Shown: positions 6,805-15,796, numbered from the stretch's first letter. The stretch: DNA of 64,000 nt from Treponema vincentii F0403 (GCF_000412995.1 NZ_KE332512.1:1884959-1948958); one strand, 5' to 3'. The notes: generated from the sequence alone by a model not told the origin. Numbers and translations are program-made.

Positions 6805-8925
6805 ATGAATTACGATGATGAAACGGAAGAGCGGGTATACCACCGCCTTAATGCCGATAAAATAGCCGGCTACCTTGAAGAAACCGGCAGTTTTGCGTCT
6901 TTTTTTGACCGTTATGAAGAGCGTCCTCCTCAGCTTGATCTTACCCGTGCTATAACCCATTGTTTTAACGACAGCGCTATCGGGGTGTTTGAAGCGGGAA
7001 CCGGTGTCGGAAAGAGTTTGGCATATTTGCTGCCCGCCTTTGAATGGGCGCTTGCCAACAAAGTCAGAATAGTTATATCAACCGGTACTATAAACTTACA
7101 GCATCAGTTAATCGATAAGGATGTCCCCGACGCCTTAAAAATACTCGGCGAAAGACCCGAACAGCCTCAGGCGGTTCTCATTAAGGGGCGGCAGAATTAT
7201 CTGTGTTTGCGGCGGCTCGTGCAGACGATACAGGAGCCGGATCTTTTTAATCAAGAGGCGGAAGAGCTTGCAGCCATCCAAAAATGGGCGCAGACATGCG
7301 AAGACGGCGCACGATCCGCCCTTCCGTTTATGCCGGCGGCGGGGCTGTGGGCAAAGATTTGCTCCGAATCGGATAACTGCCTTGGCCAGCGCTGCCCCTT
7401 TTATACCGACTGTTTTGTAATGAAGCTGCGTAAAAAGGCGGAAAAAGCGGCGCTCTTAATTGTAAATCATCATCTGCTCTTTGCAGACCTTGCCAGTAGA
7501 AAGGAAGGGGCTGGCTATGCTTCTACCGCCGTCTTGCCGCCGTTTAATGCGGTTATCTTTGACGAAGCGCACACGATTGAAGAGGCGGCAAGCGGATTTT
7601 TTTCGCGTACTTTTTCCCGCTATGACCTTACCCGCAGCATTACAACGCTTTCGCGGACTAAAAAAGGAAAGGCCGCCGGCTGCCTCGAAAAAATTACAGC
7701 CGTATCGACGAAAGCCGAGTTGATGCCTGCTATTCTCGATGCACTTGCCAAAATGCAGTCCTCTTATTCCGCATTGGAGGCGCAGGCGCTTTCGTTCTGC
7801 GGAAATGTCGGCAGCCTCAGTTTTACACAGGTGCCGGCATCGAAGACAGCGGCCTTGCTTACCGCCTGCAAGGATTTTTATGCGGAGCTGAATATCCTTA
7901 ACGTCAAGCTGGCGGTGCTGATTACCAATGCCGAACCCGATGAAGGTTCTCCGTATGAAGAAGCTGTCCGTGAGGGTTCGATTGCGCTTCATCGTTTACA
8001 GGAAATTTCCGAAACGCTCGAAAACTTCTTCCGCTGGAAGGAGCTGCCCGATTATGTCTTTTGGGTAGAAAAGTATCAAAGCGCCGCAGGCGAAGTTCCG
8101 TATTTTAACCAAACGCCGGTTGATATGTCGGGTTTACTGAGGCAGGCGGTGTTTACGCCCTTCGATACCGTCATTGCGCTTTCCGCAACGCTGAAAATCG
8201 GCACAAGCTTTTCGTATTGGCTGGGGAGAGTAGGGCTGCACTCTTTTTCGGATAAACCTGTTCGCACGGGTACCTTTGAATCCCCTTTCCCCTACGATAA
8301 AAATGTATTGCTCAATATTCCGACCGATGCGCCGGCCCCCGACGACGAGCAATTTCAGCAATTCGTAAACACCGCCGTTACTAAATTGATCGAGATGACC
8401 GGAGGAAAAACACTCGTTCTGTTTACTTCTTACGAGTCGTTAAAACAAACCTGTGCACACGCCCGCAAGCAGCTTCCCGATATGGAGCTTTTGCAGCAAG
8501 GTGAGGACGACCGGAGTCGCCTCTTACAAACCTTTAAGGAACACATAGACAGCAGCTTGTTTGCAACCGCATCGTTTTGGGCGGGAATCGACGTACCGGG
8601 AGAGGCGCTCAGTCATGTTATTTTGGTTAAACTTCCCTTTGCCGTTCCGAGCGCTCCGCTTTTCCGCGCCCGTGCGGATGCCATCGAAAAGAGAGGCGGC
8701 AGCTCGTTTATGCAGTTGAGCGTCCCCGAAGCGGTTGTGCAATTCCGGCAGGGGTTCGGCCGGCTGATGCGTTCGCAGACCGACCGCGGCATTGTAACGC
8801 TGCTCGACAAACGGGCTCTTGTGAAGCAGTACGGCAGAATATTTATAGACAGTATCCCGCCGACAAAACAATGCTTTGCATCTTTGCAAGAAATAGTATA
8901 TACTATCGAAAACTTTTTGTATTGA
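6805..8925 (+). CDS. dinG: DinG/XPD-type superfamily 2 DNA helicase
   Basis: ATP-dependent helicase of the DinG family. The 706 residues carry Walker A (EAGTGVGKS, residues 63-71), a DEAH box (VIFDEAHTIEEAA), and four cysteines between them (QNYLC, CSESDNC, QRC, TDC) that fit the iron-sulfur cluster of XPD/DinG. C-terminal helicase motifs include ATASFWAGIDVPG and QFRQGFGRLMRS. Such helicases resolve R-loops and other structures in DNA repair. The start has no clear ribosome binding site and follows the previous stop by six bases, so translation may be coupled. plsC follows closely. Confidence 0.88.
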   Translation: MNYDDETEERVYHRLNADKIAGYLEETGSFASFFDRYEERPPQLDLTRAITHCFNDSAIGVFEAGTGVGKSLAYLLPAFEWALANKVRIVISTGTINLQHQLIDKDVPDALKILGERPEQPQAVLIKGRQNYLCLRRLVQTIQEPDLFNQEAEELAAIQKWAQTCEDGARSALPFMPAAGLWAKICSESDNCLGQRCPFYTDCFVMKLRKKAEKAALLIVNHHLLFADLASRKEGAGYASTAVLPPFNAVIFDEAHTIEEAASGFFSRTFSRYDLTRSITTLSRTKKGKAAGCLEKITAVSTKAELMPAILDALAKMQSSYSALEAQALSFCGNVGSLSFTQVPASKTAALLTACKDFYAELNILNVKLAVLITNAEPDEGSPYEEAVREGSIALHRLQEISETLENFFRWKELPDYVFWVEKYQSAAGEVPYFNQTPVDMSGLLRQAVFTPFDTVIALSATLKIGTSFSYWLGRVGLHSFSDKPVRTGTFESPFPYDKNVLLNIPTDAPAPDDEQFQQFVNTAVTKLIEMTGGKTLVLFTSYESLKQTCAHARKQLPDMELLQQGEDDRSRLLQTFKEHIDSSLFATASFWAGIDVPGEALSHVILVKLPFAVPSAPLFRARADAIEKRGGSSFMQLSVPEAVVQFRQGFGRLMRSQTDRGIVTLLDKRALVKQYGRIFIDSIPPTKQCFASLQEIVYTIENFLY

Positions 8926-8935
8926 CGGAGTTCCC

Positions 8936-9688
8936 ATGCTTGGAATTTTTTGCATAATATGCTGTATCGGCGCGATAGCAGGATGGGCCTTATTAAACCG
9001 TGTTTTTTATGCCGTTTACCGCCCGTGGTGTAAAAAAATCAATATACATATTTCAACCGTTATAGCTCATCGTATTTTTTCAATTTTTGCCGCTTATTTG
9101 AATTTCCGCTTTAAAGGCGATTATACTCTCGTACCGCAGCTGCCGGAACAATATTTGCTGATTTCCAATCACCAAAGCATACTCGATATTGTCGTATATA
9201 TGAACTACCTTGGCGGTAAGCGGGTGCGCTTTGTTGCAAAAAAGGAACTTGCAGATTACGTGCCCTTGGTTTCCGTTATGCTGAAAAGCGACGAGCACTG
9301 CATTGTACAGCGCACCGGCAGTCCGAGTCAGGCGATGCAGGCAATGGATTTATTTGCACAGCGGGTAATACGTAATGATTGGATACCCATCCTCTTTCCC
9401 GAAGGTACCCGATCGAAGAACGGCGAGGTCGGAACCTTTCATTCTGCAGGCTTTAGGCGGTTTTTGTCGAAGGCGCCGATGCCGGTGGTTGTCGCTGCGG
9501 TGGACGGAGGGTGGAACATTTCTTCGATAACGAGGCTTGCAACGAACTTGCGCGGAGGTGCATACCGGGTAAAAGCCCTTAAAATATATCCTGCGCCTAC
9601 CACAAAAGAAGCGCAACTAAAAGTTTTGGCAGAAGGCAAAGAACTGATACAAGAACAGCTTCAGCGTTGGCGGGAACAAAAGAATTAA
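8936..9688 (+). CDS. plsC: 1-acyl-sn-glycerol-3-phosphate acyltransferase
   Basis: Adds the second acyl chain to lysophosphatidic acid, giving phosphatidic acid for phospholipid synthesis at the membrane. The 250-residue protein has an N-terminal membrane segment, the HX4D motif (NHQSILDIV), the FVAKKEL and FPEGTRSKNG motifs of PlsC, and normal length. ACGGAG precedes the ATG. It is the last gene of the smpB-dinG cluster and converges on the UvrD-type helicase. Confidence 0.92.
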   Translation: MLGIFCIICCIGAIAGWALLNRVFYAVYRPWCKKINIHISTVIAHRIFSIFAAYLNFRFKGDYTLVPQLPEQYLLISNHQSILDIVVYMNYLGGKRVRFVAKKELADYVPLVSVMLKSDEHCIVQRTGSPSQAMQAMDLFAQRVIRNDWIPILFPEGTRSKNGEVGTFHSAGFRRFLSKAPMPVVVAAVDGGWNISSITRLATNLRGGAYRVKALKIYPAPTTKEAQLKVLAEGKELIQEQLQRWREQKN

Positions 9689-9717
9689 TTGCCGATAGTG
9701 TTTACCGTTCAATAACC

Positions 9718-11703
9718 TTACATGGAAAACTTCTTTTTCATCTGTGCAAACATCTTGGCGATGTCTTCTTCCTCCGGTTCCGTTTCCGGCTCATGGTACT
9801 GCACCAGCTCCGCAGGAATTTCTTCCAAGAACGGCGAGGGGCTGCACTCCAACAAACCAGCCTGCCTGCGCCGAGTCCGGCAGCTCGTAATGATCAGCTT
9901 GTCGCGGGCACGGGTAATGGCGACATAGAACAGGCGGCGCTCTTCTTCCACATCTCCCGCATTTTCTTCCATACTACGGGCATGGGGGATAATGCCTTCC
10001 TCAGCGCCTGCAATAAACACCACCGGGAACTCCAACCCCTTCGCTGCGTGAATGGTCATGATATTCACCTCGCCGGTATCTTCCTCATTTTGATCATCGC
10101 GGCTCAACAGTGTGATGCGATTGAGGTAGGTATACAGCGAAGGGTCAAAGTTGTCAGGGTTTGTCTCCCACGTATCGATAGACTGCAAAAGGCTTTCGAT
10201 ATTCAAAAACTTAAAGCGCGCTGCTTTTTCGTTTTTCTGAAATTCCTGCGTCAGATAATCAAAATACTGAATGCGCTCCACGAGTTTCCGCACCTTGTTT
10301 GCCAAGCCCTTTCCCGAAAGCAGCTGTTTCCGCTCGGAACTTATCAGCTCAACAAATTCCTCCAAATCGGCAAGGCTCTTTTCGCGGAAGTCATCAGGCG
10401 GACGCTCAAGCAGCGCATGAATCGCCATGCGGATAGAGCACTCCTTTTCCGTTGCGATTGCGGAGAGCACTTCCAGTGTTTTCTTCCCAATGCCGCGCCG
10501 CGGTGTGTTGATAATCCGCAAGAGGTTAATATCATCGTCGGGATTCGCAATCACCCTCAGATAGCTGATAATGTCTTTAATTTCTTTGCGCTGAAAAAAG
10601 CTCGTGCCGCCGGACATTCGGTACGGAATGTTGGCATCAAGAAAGGCTTCTTCAATCGCGCGTCCCAAGCCGTTGGTGCGGATCAAAACGCCGAAGTCCG
10701 CATAGCTCCGGTTCTCGCGCATCTTCTCCGTAAGGATAGTGTCCGCAATAAAATCCGCCTCTGCCGCCTCATTCTCCGGGATAAAAATTTCGATGGGCTT
10801 ACCGGAGCCGTTCCCCGACCACAGCGCTTTTTCCTTCCGATTAGTGTTGTGCGAAATCACTCCGTTCGCAGCCGCTAAAATCGTACCGGTGGAACGGTAA
10901 TTTTGCTCAAGCTTAATCTCCACCAGATGCGGAAAGTCCTTTTCAAACAGGCGGATATTTTCGTAATTCGCCCCCCGCCACGAATAAATAGACTGATCAT
11001 CATCACCGACCACGCAGACATTATCATCCGCAATCAAATGCATCATCTGATACTGCTGAATACTCGTGTCCTGAAACTCATCCACCATCACATACCGGTA
11101 GCGGTTCTTGTACACCGCAAGCACATCGGGATGTTCGGTAAAAAGTTTAATCGGCAGCATAATCAAATCGTCAAAATCCACCGCATTGAATAGCTTGAGC
11201 CCCGCCTGATATTCGTTGTACAGCGGACGATACACCGCCGTCTGCGCCGTAAAGTTTTTCTGCCCCGTCTTTATCTGAGAAAACAACGTCCCCACTCCGT
11301 ACACATCGAGCGTTTCCGTCGAAATTTTCAGTTCCTTTGCCGACTCCTTAATCAGCTGATTGCGGTCTACCTCATCGTAAATGCTAAAATTCTGCCGCCA
11401 TCCCAGCCGGTCAATATATTCCCGCAGGATTTTCACCCCCAGCGCATGAAAAGTACTAATCGTTAAATTCTGTAACTTCTTACCCGTCAGCTCTTTAATC
11501 CGCTGCTCCATCTCCCGCGCCGCCTTGTTCGTAAAGGTCAACGCCAAAATCTGCGACTGCGGAATCCCGCTTTCCAGCATATGCGCAATCCTAAACGTAA
11601 TCACACGCGTCTTCCCCGACCCCGCCCCCGCAATAATCAGCACCGGCCCGTTAATCGTGTTGACCGCCTTCGCCTGCTCAGGATTCAAATTTTCCGTATT
11701 CAT
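9718..11703 (-). CDS. pcrA: UvrD/PcrA/Rep-type superfamily 1 helicase
   Basis: 3'-5' DNA helicase for repair and replication restart. From ATG 11703 the 661-residue protein begins MNTENLNPEQAKAV (Q motif), with Walker A (AGAGSGKTRVI), DEFQDTS, GDDDQSIYSWRGA, QNYRS, and C-terminal TIHAAKGLEFPVVF and VAITRARDKL. The frame is open for 64 more codons upstream, but that extension is low-complexity, unlike the family, and covers the predicted promoter. UvrD, PcrA and Rep cannot be separated by sequence reading alone. The C-terminus ends soon after motif VI, which is short for UvrD and closer to Rep. Confidence 0.9.
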   Translation of the reverse strand: MNTENLNPEQAKAVNTINGPVLIIAGAGSGKTRVITFRIAHMLESGIPQSQILALTFTNKAAREMEQRIKELTGKKLQNLTISTFHALGVKILREYIDRLGWRQNFSIYDEVDRNQLIKESAKELKISTETLDVYGVGTLFSQIKTGQKNFTAQTAVYRPLYNEYQAGLKLFNAVDFDDLIMLPIKLFTEHPDVLAVYKNRYRYVMVDEFQDTSIQQYQMMHLIADDNVCVVGDDDQSIYSWRGANYENIRLFEKDFPHLVEIKLEQNYRSTGTILAAANGVISHNTNRKEKALWSGNGSGKPIEIFIPENEAAEADFIADTILTEKMRENRSYADFGVLIRTNGLGRAIEEAFLDANIPYRMSGGTSFFQRKEIKDIISYLRVIANPDDDINLLRIINTPRRGIGKKTLEVLSAIATEKECSIRMAIHALLERPPDDFREKSLADLEEFVELISSERKQLLSGKGLANKVRKLVERIQYFDYLTQEFQKNEKAARFKFLNIESLLQSIDTWETNPDNFDPSLYTYLNRITLLSRDDQNEEDTGEVNIMTIHAAKGLEFPVVFIAGAEEGIIPHARSMEENAGDVEEERRLFYVAITRARDKLIITSCRTRRRQAGLLECSPSPFLEEIPAELVQYHEPETEPEEEDIAKMFAQMKKKFSM

Positions 11704-12017
11704 AAGACTGGGGAGTATAGCATAAAAAAAGAGAAAAAGGAACGGAAGAGTTAGGGCTTTTTGTTCGTTTAGTCGGTTATTTGGTGGGGGAAGTCTCCCC
11801 CTGCGCTCCATAAAAGTACGCCTTTTCTGTAATATCCGGGTAACGTTTTTCCGCTGCGCTGCAAAAGTTACTACTGTGTAGAACAAGCGGCGCACTTGTT
11901 ATTGCGCTACCCCCTCGTCAAAAGTGTACATCCATGTTGCTTCTGAATTGACATCCTTGTCAATTTTTGAACGCGAGTTTCAGCTCAATACCGCCATGGA
12001 TGGCAGAAAAATTATGA
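11704..12017. other. Intergenic stretch without a recognisable gene
   Basis: Contains the helicase promoter and an inverted repeat AATTGACA/TGTCAATT with a four-base loop (11946-11965). A minus-strand frame is open through 11895, but its composition does not look like a real protein. Nothing else is supported. Confidence 0.4.
11714..11722 (-). promoter_or_regulatory. Extended -10 for the UvrD-type helicase gene
   Basis: On the minus strand TGCTATACT is a clear extended -10 ten bases before the ATG, with no ribosome binding site between. Predicted leader is about four bases. Confidence 0.5.
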
Positions 12018-12182
12018 AATCTTTATTCCATTGCAAAAGAAGATCCATTATTACAGCATATTGATGATAATCTTGAATTAGTTCATGATGGAGAAATGAC
12101 TTGGGAAGTTTTTGTAGACGAAACAGTTATAGATTTAAATAGTATGAAAATGAATAATATTACTCTGAATTACCTATTTTAA
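12018..12182 (+). pseudogene. 3' remnant of an unknown gene
   Basis: After an in-frame TGA (12015-12017) a 54-codon frame reads NLYSIAKEDPLLQHIDDN... to a TAA at 12182. It has ordinary protein-like composition (charged and hydrophobic residues mixed) but no usable start codon or ribosome binding site at its head. It looks like the C-terminal part of a lost gene. The family is not recognised. Confidence 0.35.
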
Positions 12183-12250
12183 TCTAAAAAGCATTATGAT
12201 AGTATAATGGAAACCAATAAATTATAATTACAAAAGGAGGAACTTCCCCA

Positions 12251-12478
12251 ATGTCTTATGAAACAGTTATTAATCAAGTAAAAATGCTGCCGGAGCCGCT
12301 ATTGGTGTCAGTGTCAGCTTTTATTAAATTGCTTGAAGCAGAGCAAAATTGTGGGGTTACGGAAAATTATACTAAGCAAACAAAACCGAAAGATAAGCAA
12401 GCATTCTTTGCGTTAGCAGGGAAAATCCATCTGGATCAAGATGCAGTAACCGAATTACGCGAGGCAAGTTTGATATGA
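12251..12478 (+). CDS. VapB/DUF2281-like antitoxin
   Basis: A 75-residue protein with an N-terminal helical part (SYETVINQVKMLPEPLLVSVSAFIKLLE) typical of DUF2281-type antitoxins and a C-terminal tail (AFFALAGKIHLDQDAVTELREASLI) of the kind that occupies a PIN toxin's active site. It has a strong AGGAGG ribosome binding site and overlaps the PIN-domain gene by four bases. It should neutralise that toxin and autorepress the operon; the DNA-binding target is not evident. TATAAT (12203-12208) may be its -10. Confidence 0.8.
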   Translation: MSYETVINQVKMLPEPLLVSVSAFIKLLEAEQNCGVTENYTKQTKPKDKQAFFALAGKIHLDQDAVTELREASLI

Positions 12479-12861
12479 TTCTGGTAGATACAAATATTAT
12501 CATCGATTTTTGGAATAATCCTACAGCTGCTTCCGCAAAAATATTTTCTGAGAATGATATTGCACTTTGCGGTGTTATCAAAACAGAACTTTTACGCGGA
12601 AGTAAATCTGCGAATGACTTTGTACAAATACAAACAACTCTCGAAGATTTTTATTATCTGAATTTTGTAGAAAATGATTGGATTGCACTTGCAAAACAGT
12701 TTATAACGCTTAAGAAAAATGGACTTGTAGTTCCGTTTCAAGATGCTATAATTGCGTTTCTTGCAATAAAATATGATTGCGAAGTCTGGACAAATGATAA
12801 ACATTTTAAATTGATGCAAAAGGTTCTTCCTGAACTTAAACTTTTATTGATAAGCAGATAA
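12475..12861 (+). CDS. vapC: PIN-domain toxin, VapC-like ribonuclease
   Basis: A 128-residue PIN-domain endoribonuclease, toxin of the pair with the upstream antitoxin. Asp5 (ILVDTN), a glutamate in IKTELLRG, Asp in PFQDAIIAF and Asp in WTNDKHF are the expected acidic metal-binding residues, all present. Translation is coupled to the antitoxin by the ATGA overlap. The target RNA is unknown. Family VapC is secure from motif order and length. Confidence 0.88.
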   Translation: MILVDTNIIIDFWNNPTAASAKIFSENDIALCGVIKTELLRGSKSANDFVQIQTTLEDFYYLNFVENDWIALAKQFITLKKNGLVVPFQDAIIAFLAIKYDCEVWTNDKHFKLMQKVLPELKLLLISR

Positions 12862-12875
12862 ATAAGGCCGTATAC

Positions 12876-12906
12876 CATCTCTAAAAAACCTCAGTTTTTA
12901 GAGATG
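12876..12906. terminator. Perfect 12-bp hairpin between convergent genes
   Basis: CATCTCTAAAAA and TTTTTAGAGATG form a perfect stem with a seven-base loop between vapC and the minus-strand DUF3791-like gene. Position suggests a bidirectional terminator. The arms also belong to the TTTTTAGAG repeat family. Confidence 0.6.
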
Positions 12907-13010
12907 CCTTCTAGTATTTATTATATAAGCCTTTTTTGATTTCTTTTAAAAGGAGATAAAAAAGCGAATTTTAGCCACTATAAAGGTGCCTGCTAGGAAG
13001 TTTGGTTTTC

Positions 13011-13460
13011 TTATTCCAGCGGAGCACCCTCTTTCCACGATTCAAAAATATACTCACGGGATTGATAAAAAAAATCCGTATTATAATTTGAAATTGCTCC
13101 GTCAATCCATGACGAATAAACGGAGACCAATGTGTCAATAATAAAATCAAGAGAGTTGTTCTCTGCACAAATATCTTCAATAAGGCGTTCGTATACTGCG
13201 CCGATTGTCCAATAATCCGGAACTGCATAACGGCACCGTAAAACATTATCAAAGTCTCCAGATGTTATATTATAAATGGATATAACTTCATCGGCAATTT
13301 TTTCAATCGGTTCGCAATGAAGCGCGTCTGCATCTTTATACAGTCTTTTTATATTGTTTTTCCCAAGTTGATTTACCAGTTTTGACCGTTCAATTTTGCA
13401 GAGGCGGCCGATATATTCCAAAAGACTGCACACATAAAATAACGAACTATTATTTTTCAT
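13011..13460 (-). CDS. DUF3791-like protein, partner of the DUF3990 gene
   Basis: A 149-residue protein. The N-terminal half (SLLEYIGRLCKIERSKLVNQL...RLYKDADALHCEPIEKIADEVI) resembles DUF3791, a small helical domain found beside DUF3990 genes. The second half (VPDYWTIGAVYERLIEDI...VYSSWIDGAISNYNTDFFYQ) is a distinct domain that I cannot name. ATG 13460 is better spaced from GAGG than ATG 13463. It overlaps the DUF3990 gene by 11 bases, so the pair is translationally coupled with this gene second. An antitoxin or regulator role is inference from genomic arrangement only. Confidence 0.7.
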   Translation of the reverse strand: MKNNSSLFYVCSLLEYIGRLCKIERSKLVNQLGKNNIKRLYKDADALHCEPIEKIADEVISIYNITSGDFDNVLRCRYAVPDYWTIGAVYERLIEDICAENNSLDFIIDTLVSVYSSWIDGAISNYNTDFFYQSREYIFESWKEGAPLE

Positions 13461-13914
13461 CATATACCTCGTAAGCCGTCTTGAAAGTCAATGTCTCCAA
13501 TGCTCGCGCTGTATGAAAACTTATCTGATGGGTAGGCTTTTTGAACTTTGCAAGTTCCCAAAATGCAGATCGGGAGATTTTACCATCAATGAAATCCTGA
13601 ATATAATTGAAGATAGTATCGTTCGCCATAGGGCCTTCCACTATGTCATAATCATGAGATTTTCCTCTCCGGCAATCAATGATAAAATCAAGCCATTCTT
13701 CTGTCATCTCCGGAAAGTTCAACATTTTGAGAGAGAAATTCTGAACATATTCATATTCGTTCACTATCCCTTTTCCGGAGAATCTCACTGCCCATCTTTT
13801 GGCCTGCTCGCGCATGAGCGTACAATAAAACCCAAAGTAAAAGTCTTTACTATACCGGAGAATGCGGATTTCCGGGGTTTTTACAACTTCCCTGCTTCCG
13901 TGATACAGTATCAT
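13450..13914 (-). CDS. DUF3990 protein, possible ADP-ribosyltransferase-fold toxin
   Basis: A 154-residue protein matching DUF3990 throughout: LYHGSREVVKTPEIRI at the start, DFYFGFYCTLMREQAKRWA, EEWLDFIIDCRR, DYDIVEGPMANDT and QISFHTARALETLTF. The opening YHGS histidine, the GFYCT tyrosine and a late glutamate (YEVYDE) could be an H-Y-E set as in ADP-ribosyltransferases; this comparison is inference. A clear AAGGAAA ribosome binding site precedes the ATG. It is first of a two-gene unit with a DUF3791-like partner, the arrangement of a toxin-antitoxin or defence module. No activity can be shown from sequence. Confidence 0.8.
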   Translation of the reverse strand: MILYHGSREVVKTPEIRILRYSKDFYFGFYCTLMREQAKRWAVRFSGKGIVNEYEYVQNFSLKMLNFPEMTEEWLDFIIDCRRGKSHDYDIVEGPMANDTIFNYIQDFIDGKISRSAFWELAKFKKPTHQISFHTARALETLTFKTAYEVYDEK

Positions 13915-14319
13915 AAAACAGTTTCCTTAAAATTCGACAGCCGAACAAAATATCAATTTTGGAGGCGGGCGAATTGGTACGCGGTAGCGCACACGTCAAT
14001 AAGCGATGTTTGCCGAACGGCAAACTCGACGGTTAACGAGGCAGCCTTATTTTGCTGCAGAAGTTATACCTTCCCTTTCTAAGTATTATAATTGAGATTT
14101 GTCTTTCTGAAAACATACTGTATTATCTGTAAAAAGGAAAGGTATCCCCATGATGGTATCTTACTTTCTGCTGGTATGTGCTGAAACTAATCTATAACTT
14201 CATTGTCTAATAAAATGGTAATCTTTTTAGGCGATCGGCAGAGGGGTTTCTTATACCATATTTTGATGATATAGCTATAATTAGTGCCGAGTAGGTTTAT
14301 TATTCAGGAGGATAGCATT
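13915..14319. other. Intergenic region with a small palindrome
   Basis: No gene supported. GTTTGCCGAACGGCAAAC (14008-14025) is a perfect palindrome that could be a hairpin. TATAAT at 14276-14281 may be the -10 of the following gene. Confidence 0.4.
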
Positions 14320-14772
14320 ATGAGCAACCCATTAGTATTCATTTTAGAAAAAGCAGACCTTGCAGGGTTTCAAAAAGAATTGGAGAAAACGCAGCAATCA
14401 GCATTAGATATCCGTCTTGACGGTGTTAATCTTTTTACCGCGATTATTTTGTGTAATGCGCCGATCGATACAAAATTGAAACTATTTACGGCTGCTAAAC
14501 GGCGGTACCTTACCGAGCATGATGATATTCAGCGGTATATCGATGAAAAACTTGAAGCAATGACACCCGGCATGAAAGAGCCGATAATCTGTAAAGCGAT
14601 ACCGTTTATGTGTCGGCATTTACCTTTTATGGATATCGAAACGCTATTGACCGGATTAAAACAAGAAGGCGTTGTTTTATCAGAAGAAGATAAAACAGTA
14701 ATCAAAGATCACTCTGTAGCGCATAATCAATTTGCGCAAGAACGGATTAAAGATTTCTTTGAGCAGTTATAG
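14320..14772 (+). CDS. Hypothetical cytoplasmic protein
   Basis: A 150-residue soluble, mostly helical protein without signal or membrane segments. I do not recognise the family. The strong AGGAGG at 14307 selects ATG 14320 over the upstream frame extension. It has one cysteine-containing stretch (FMCRHLPFMDIETLLTGLKQEG), but no catalytic pattern is apparent. It stands alone in the accessory region, between the DUF3990 module and the HicB-like gene. Codon use and ribosome binding site suggest it is expressed. Confidence 0.7.
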   Translation: MSNPLVFILEKADLAGFQKELEKTQQSALDIRLDGVNLFTAIILCNAPIDTKLKLFTAAKRRYLTEHDDIQRYIDEKLEAMTPGMKEPIICKAIPFMCRHLPFMDIETLLTGLKQEGVVLSEEDKTVIKDHSVAHNQFAQERIKDFFEQL

Positions 14773-14944
14773 CAGTATATAAAGTATCTACACGTAGAAG
14801 CATCCTGAACCACTGCTGGGACTGCCCGCAACGCCCCGTCTTTATTCGTGCGGAGAAGAGAATAGATATGCTATGCGCCCTGATCAGAATTGTAATTGAA
14901 AAAACCGTACCATAATTATGCGGTACGAGCGTATTTTAATAAAA

Positions 14945-15328
14945 TTACAATGCTATTTGCAGCCTTTGTTTTAATGCGTTTTGCAACTCCTGTGAAAAAT
15001 TGAGGTTTGCATTTTCCGCCGCCTCTGCAAGCCATGCCGGTAGCGTTACATTTTTACGAATACTTTTGTCTTGTATCAAATATTTCTTATCGGTTTTTAT
15101 AAGAGTAACGAAATCAGCATCTTGCGGTTTTGTTATATTTTCAATTTCCGTAGCTGCCGGTAACGTTTCACCATCTTGCAGCATAAGATACACTCTTCCC
15201 GTTAATGCTTCCTCAGCCATTAGTAAGGCTTCTTGTAAAGTAGAGCCGCCGGTCGCCAGTTCTAAATCTTTGAAAACAACTGAATAACCGTCATCATCTT
15301 TATAGAAAAATGCAGGGTATATATACAT
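14945..15328 (-). CDS. HicB-like protein without adjacent HicA
   Basis: A 127-residue protein with the HicB partial RNase-H-like fold (MYIYPAFFYKDDDGYSVVFKDLELATGGSTLQEALLMAEEAL) and a C-terminal ribbon-helix-helix-like segment (KNVTLPAWLAEAAENANLNFSQELQNALKQRL). HicB normally neutralises the small RNase HicA, which is usually encoded just upstream; none is present here. AAGGAGT for this gene sits at the end of the truncated exporter gene, three bases away. It may be an orphan regulator. Family assignment is good; the role is open. Confidence 0.85.
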   Translation of the reverse strand: MYIYPAFFYKDDDGYSVVFKDLELATGGSTLQEALLMAEEALTGRVYLMLQDGETLPAATEIENITKPQDADFVTLIKTDKKYLIQDKSIRKNVTLPAWLAEAAENANLNFSQELQNALKQRLQIAL

Positions 15329-15331
15329 TCT

Positions 15332-15625
15332 TTACTCCTTTAAGCCTGCTTGTTTCAAAATACTATTTACAACATAAAGGTAGAGCATATATAATGCACC
15401 GCCCGTTAAAAAGAAAGGTTTAATTGCAGGGATCGTTTCATAGAGAATTGAAGAAAACACTGCACAGCACAGCATAAGGCATAAAAAACCAATCAAACAT
15501 CCGAAAACGAAGAGAACTCCTTTGCGGAAGCCATATTTGCTGGAATACATCATTGCGGCAATATTATTCGGTCCCGGAGTAATCGAAGTAAAAAATACAA
15601 AACTAAAAAAGGCAATGTAATTCAT
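15332..15625 (-). pseudogene. Truncated LysE/RhtB-family exporter
   Basis: The 97 residues match the N-terminal half of LysE-type amino-acid exporters (about 200 residues): AFFSFVFFTSITPGPNN, GFRKGVLFVFGCLIGF, and a third membrane segment ending GALYMLYLYVV. The frame then ends after an unrelated tail (NSILKQAGLKE). The missing half contains membrane segments needed for transport, so it is probably broken. The HicB-like gene follows at once. Confidence 0.7.
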
Positions 15626-15796
15626 AGCTGGCTCCTGTTGTATTTGCGGATAGCTGCATATATTGTTATCCTAGCAGGCATCTTCTATATTATATATCAC
15701 CGGAGGCAAAACAGCTTGAAAAATCACTTTTTTTTTGATTCATAATTGTCATACGATAGGGAAATAGCGGGGAGGAGCTGCCGTTTAGGCAAAAAA

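Noticed and set aside
11704-11895. 64-codon N-terminal extension of the UvrD-type helicase.
   Set aside because: Unlike the family, low-complexity, and overlaps the extended -10; ATG 11703 is the start.
14150-14197. Fifteen-codon frame MMVSYFLLVCAETNL after AGGAAAGG.
   Set aside because: Too short and with no supporting context; likely chance.
14841-14856. TTTATTCGTGCGGAGA occurs again at 30784-30799.
   Set aside because: A single shared 16-mer in 64 kb is near chance expectation, and flanks do not match.
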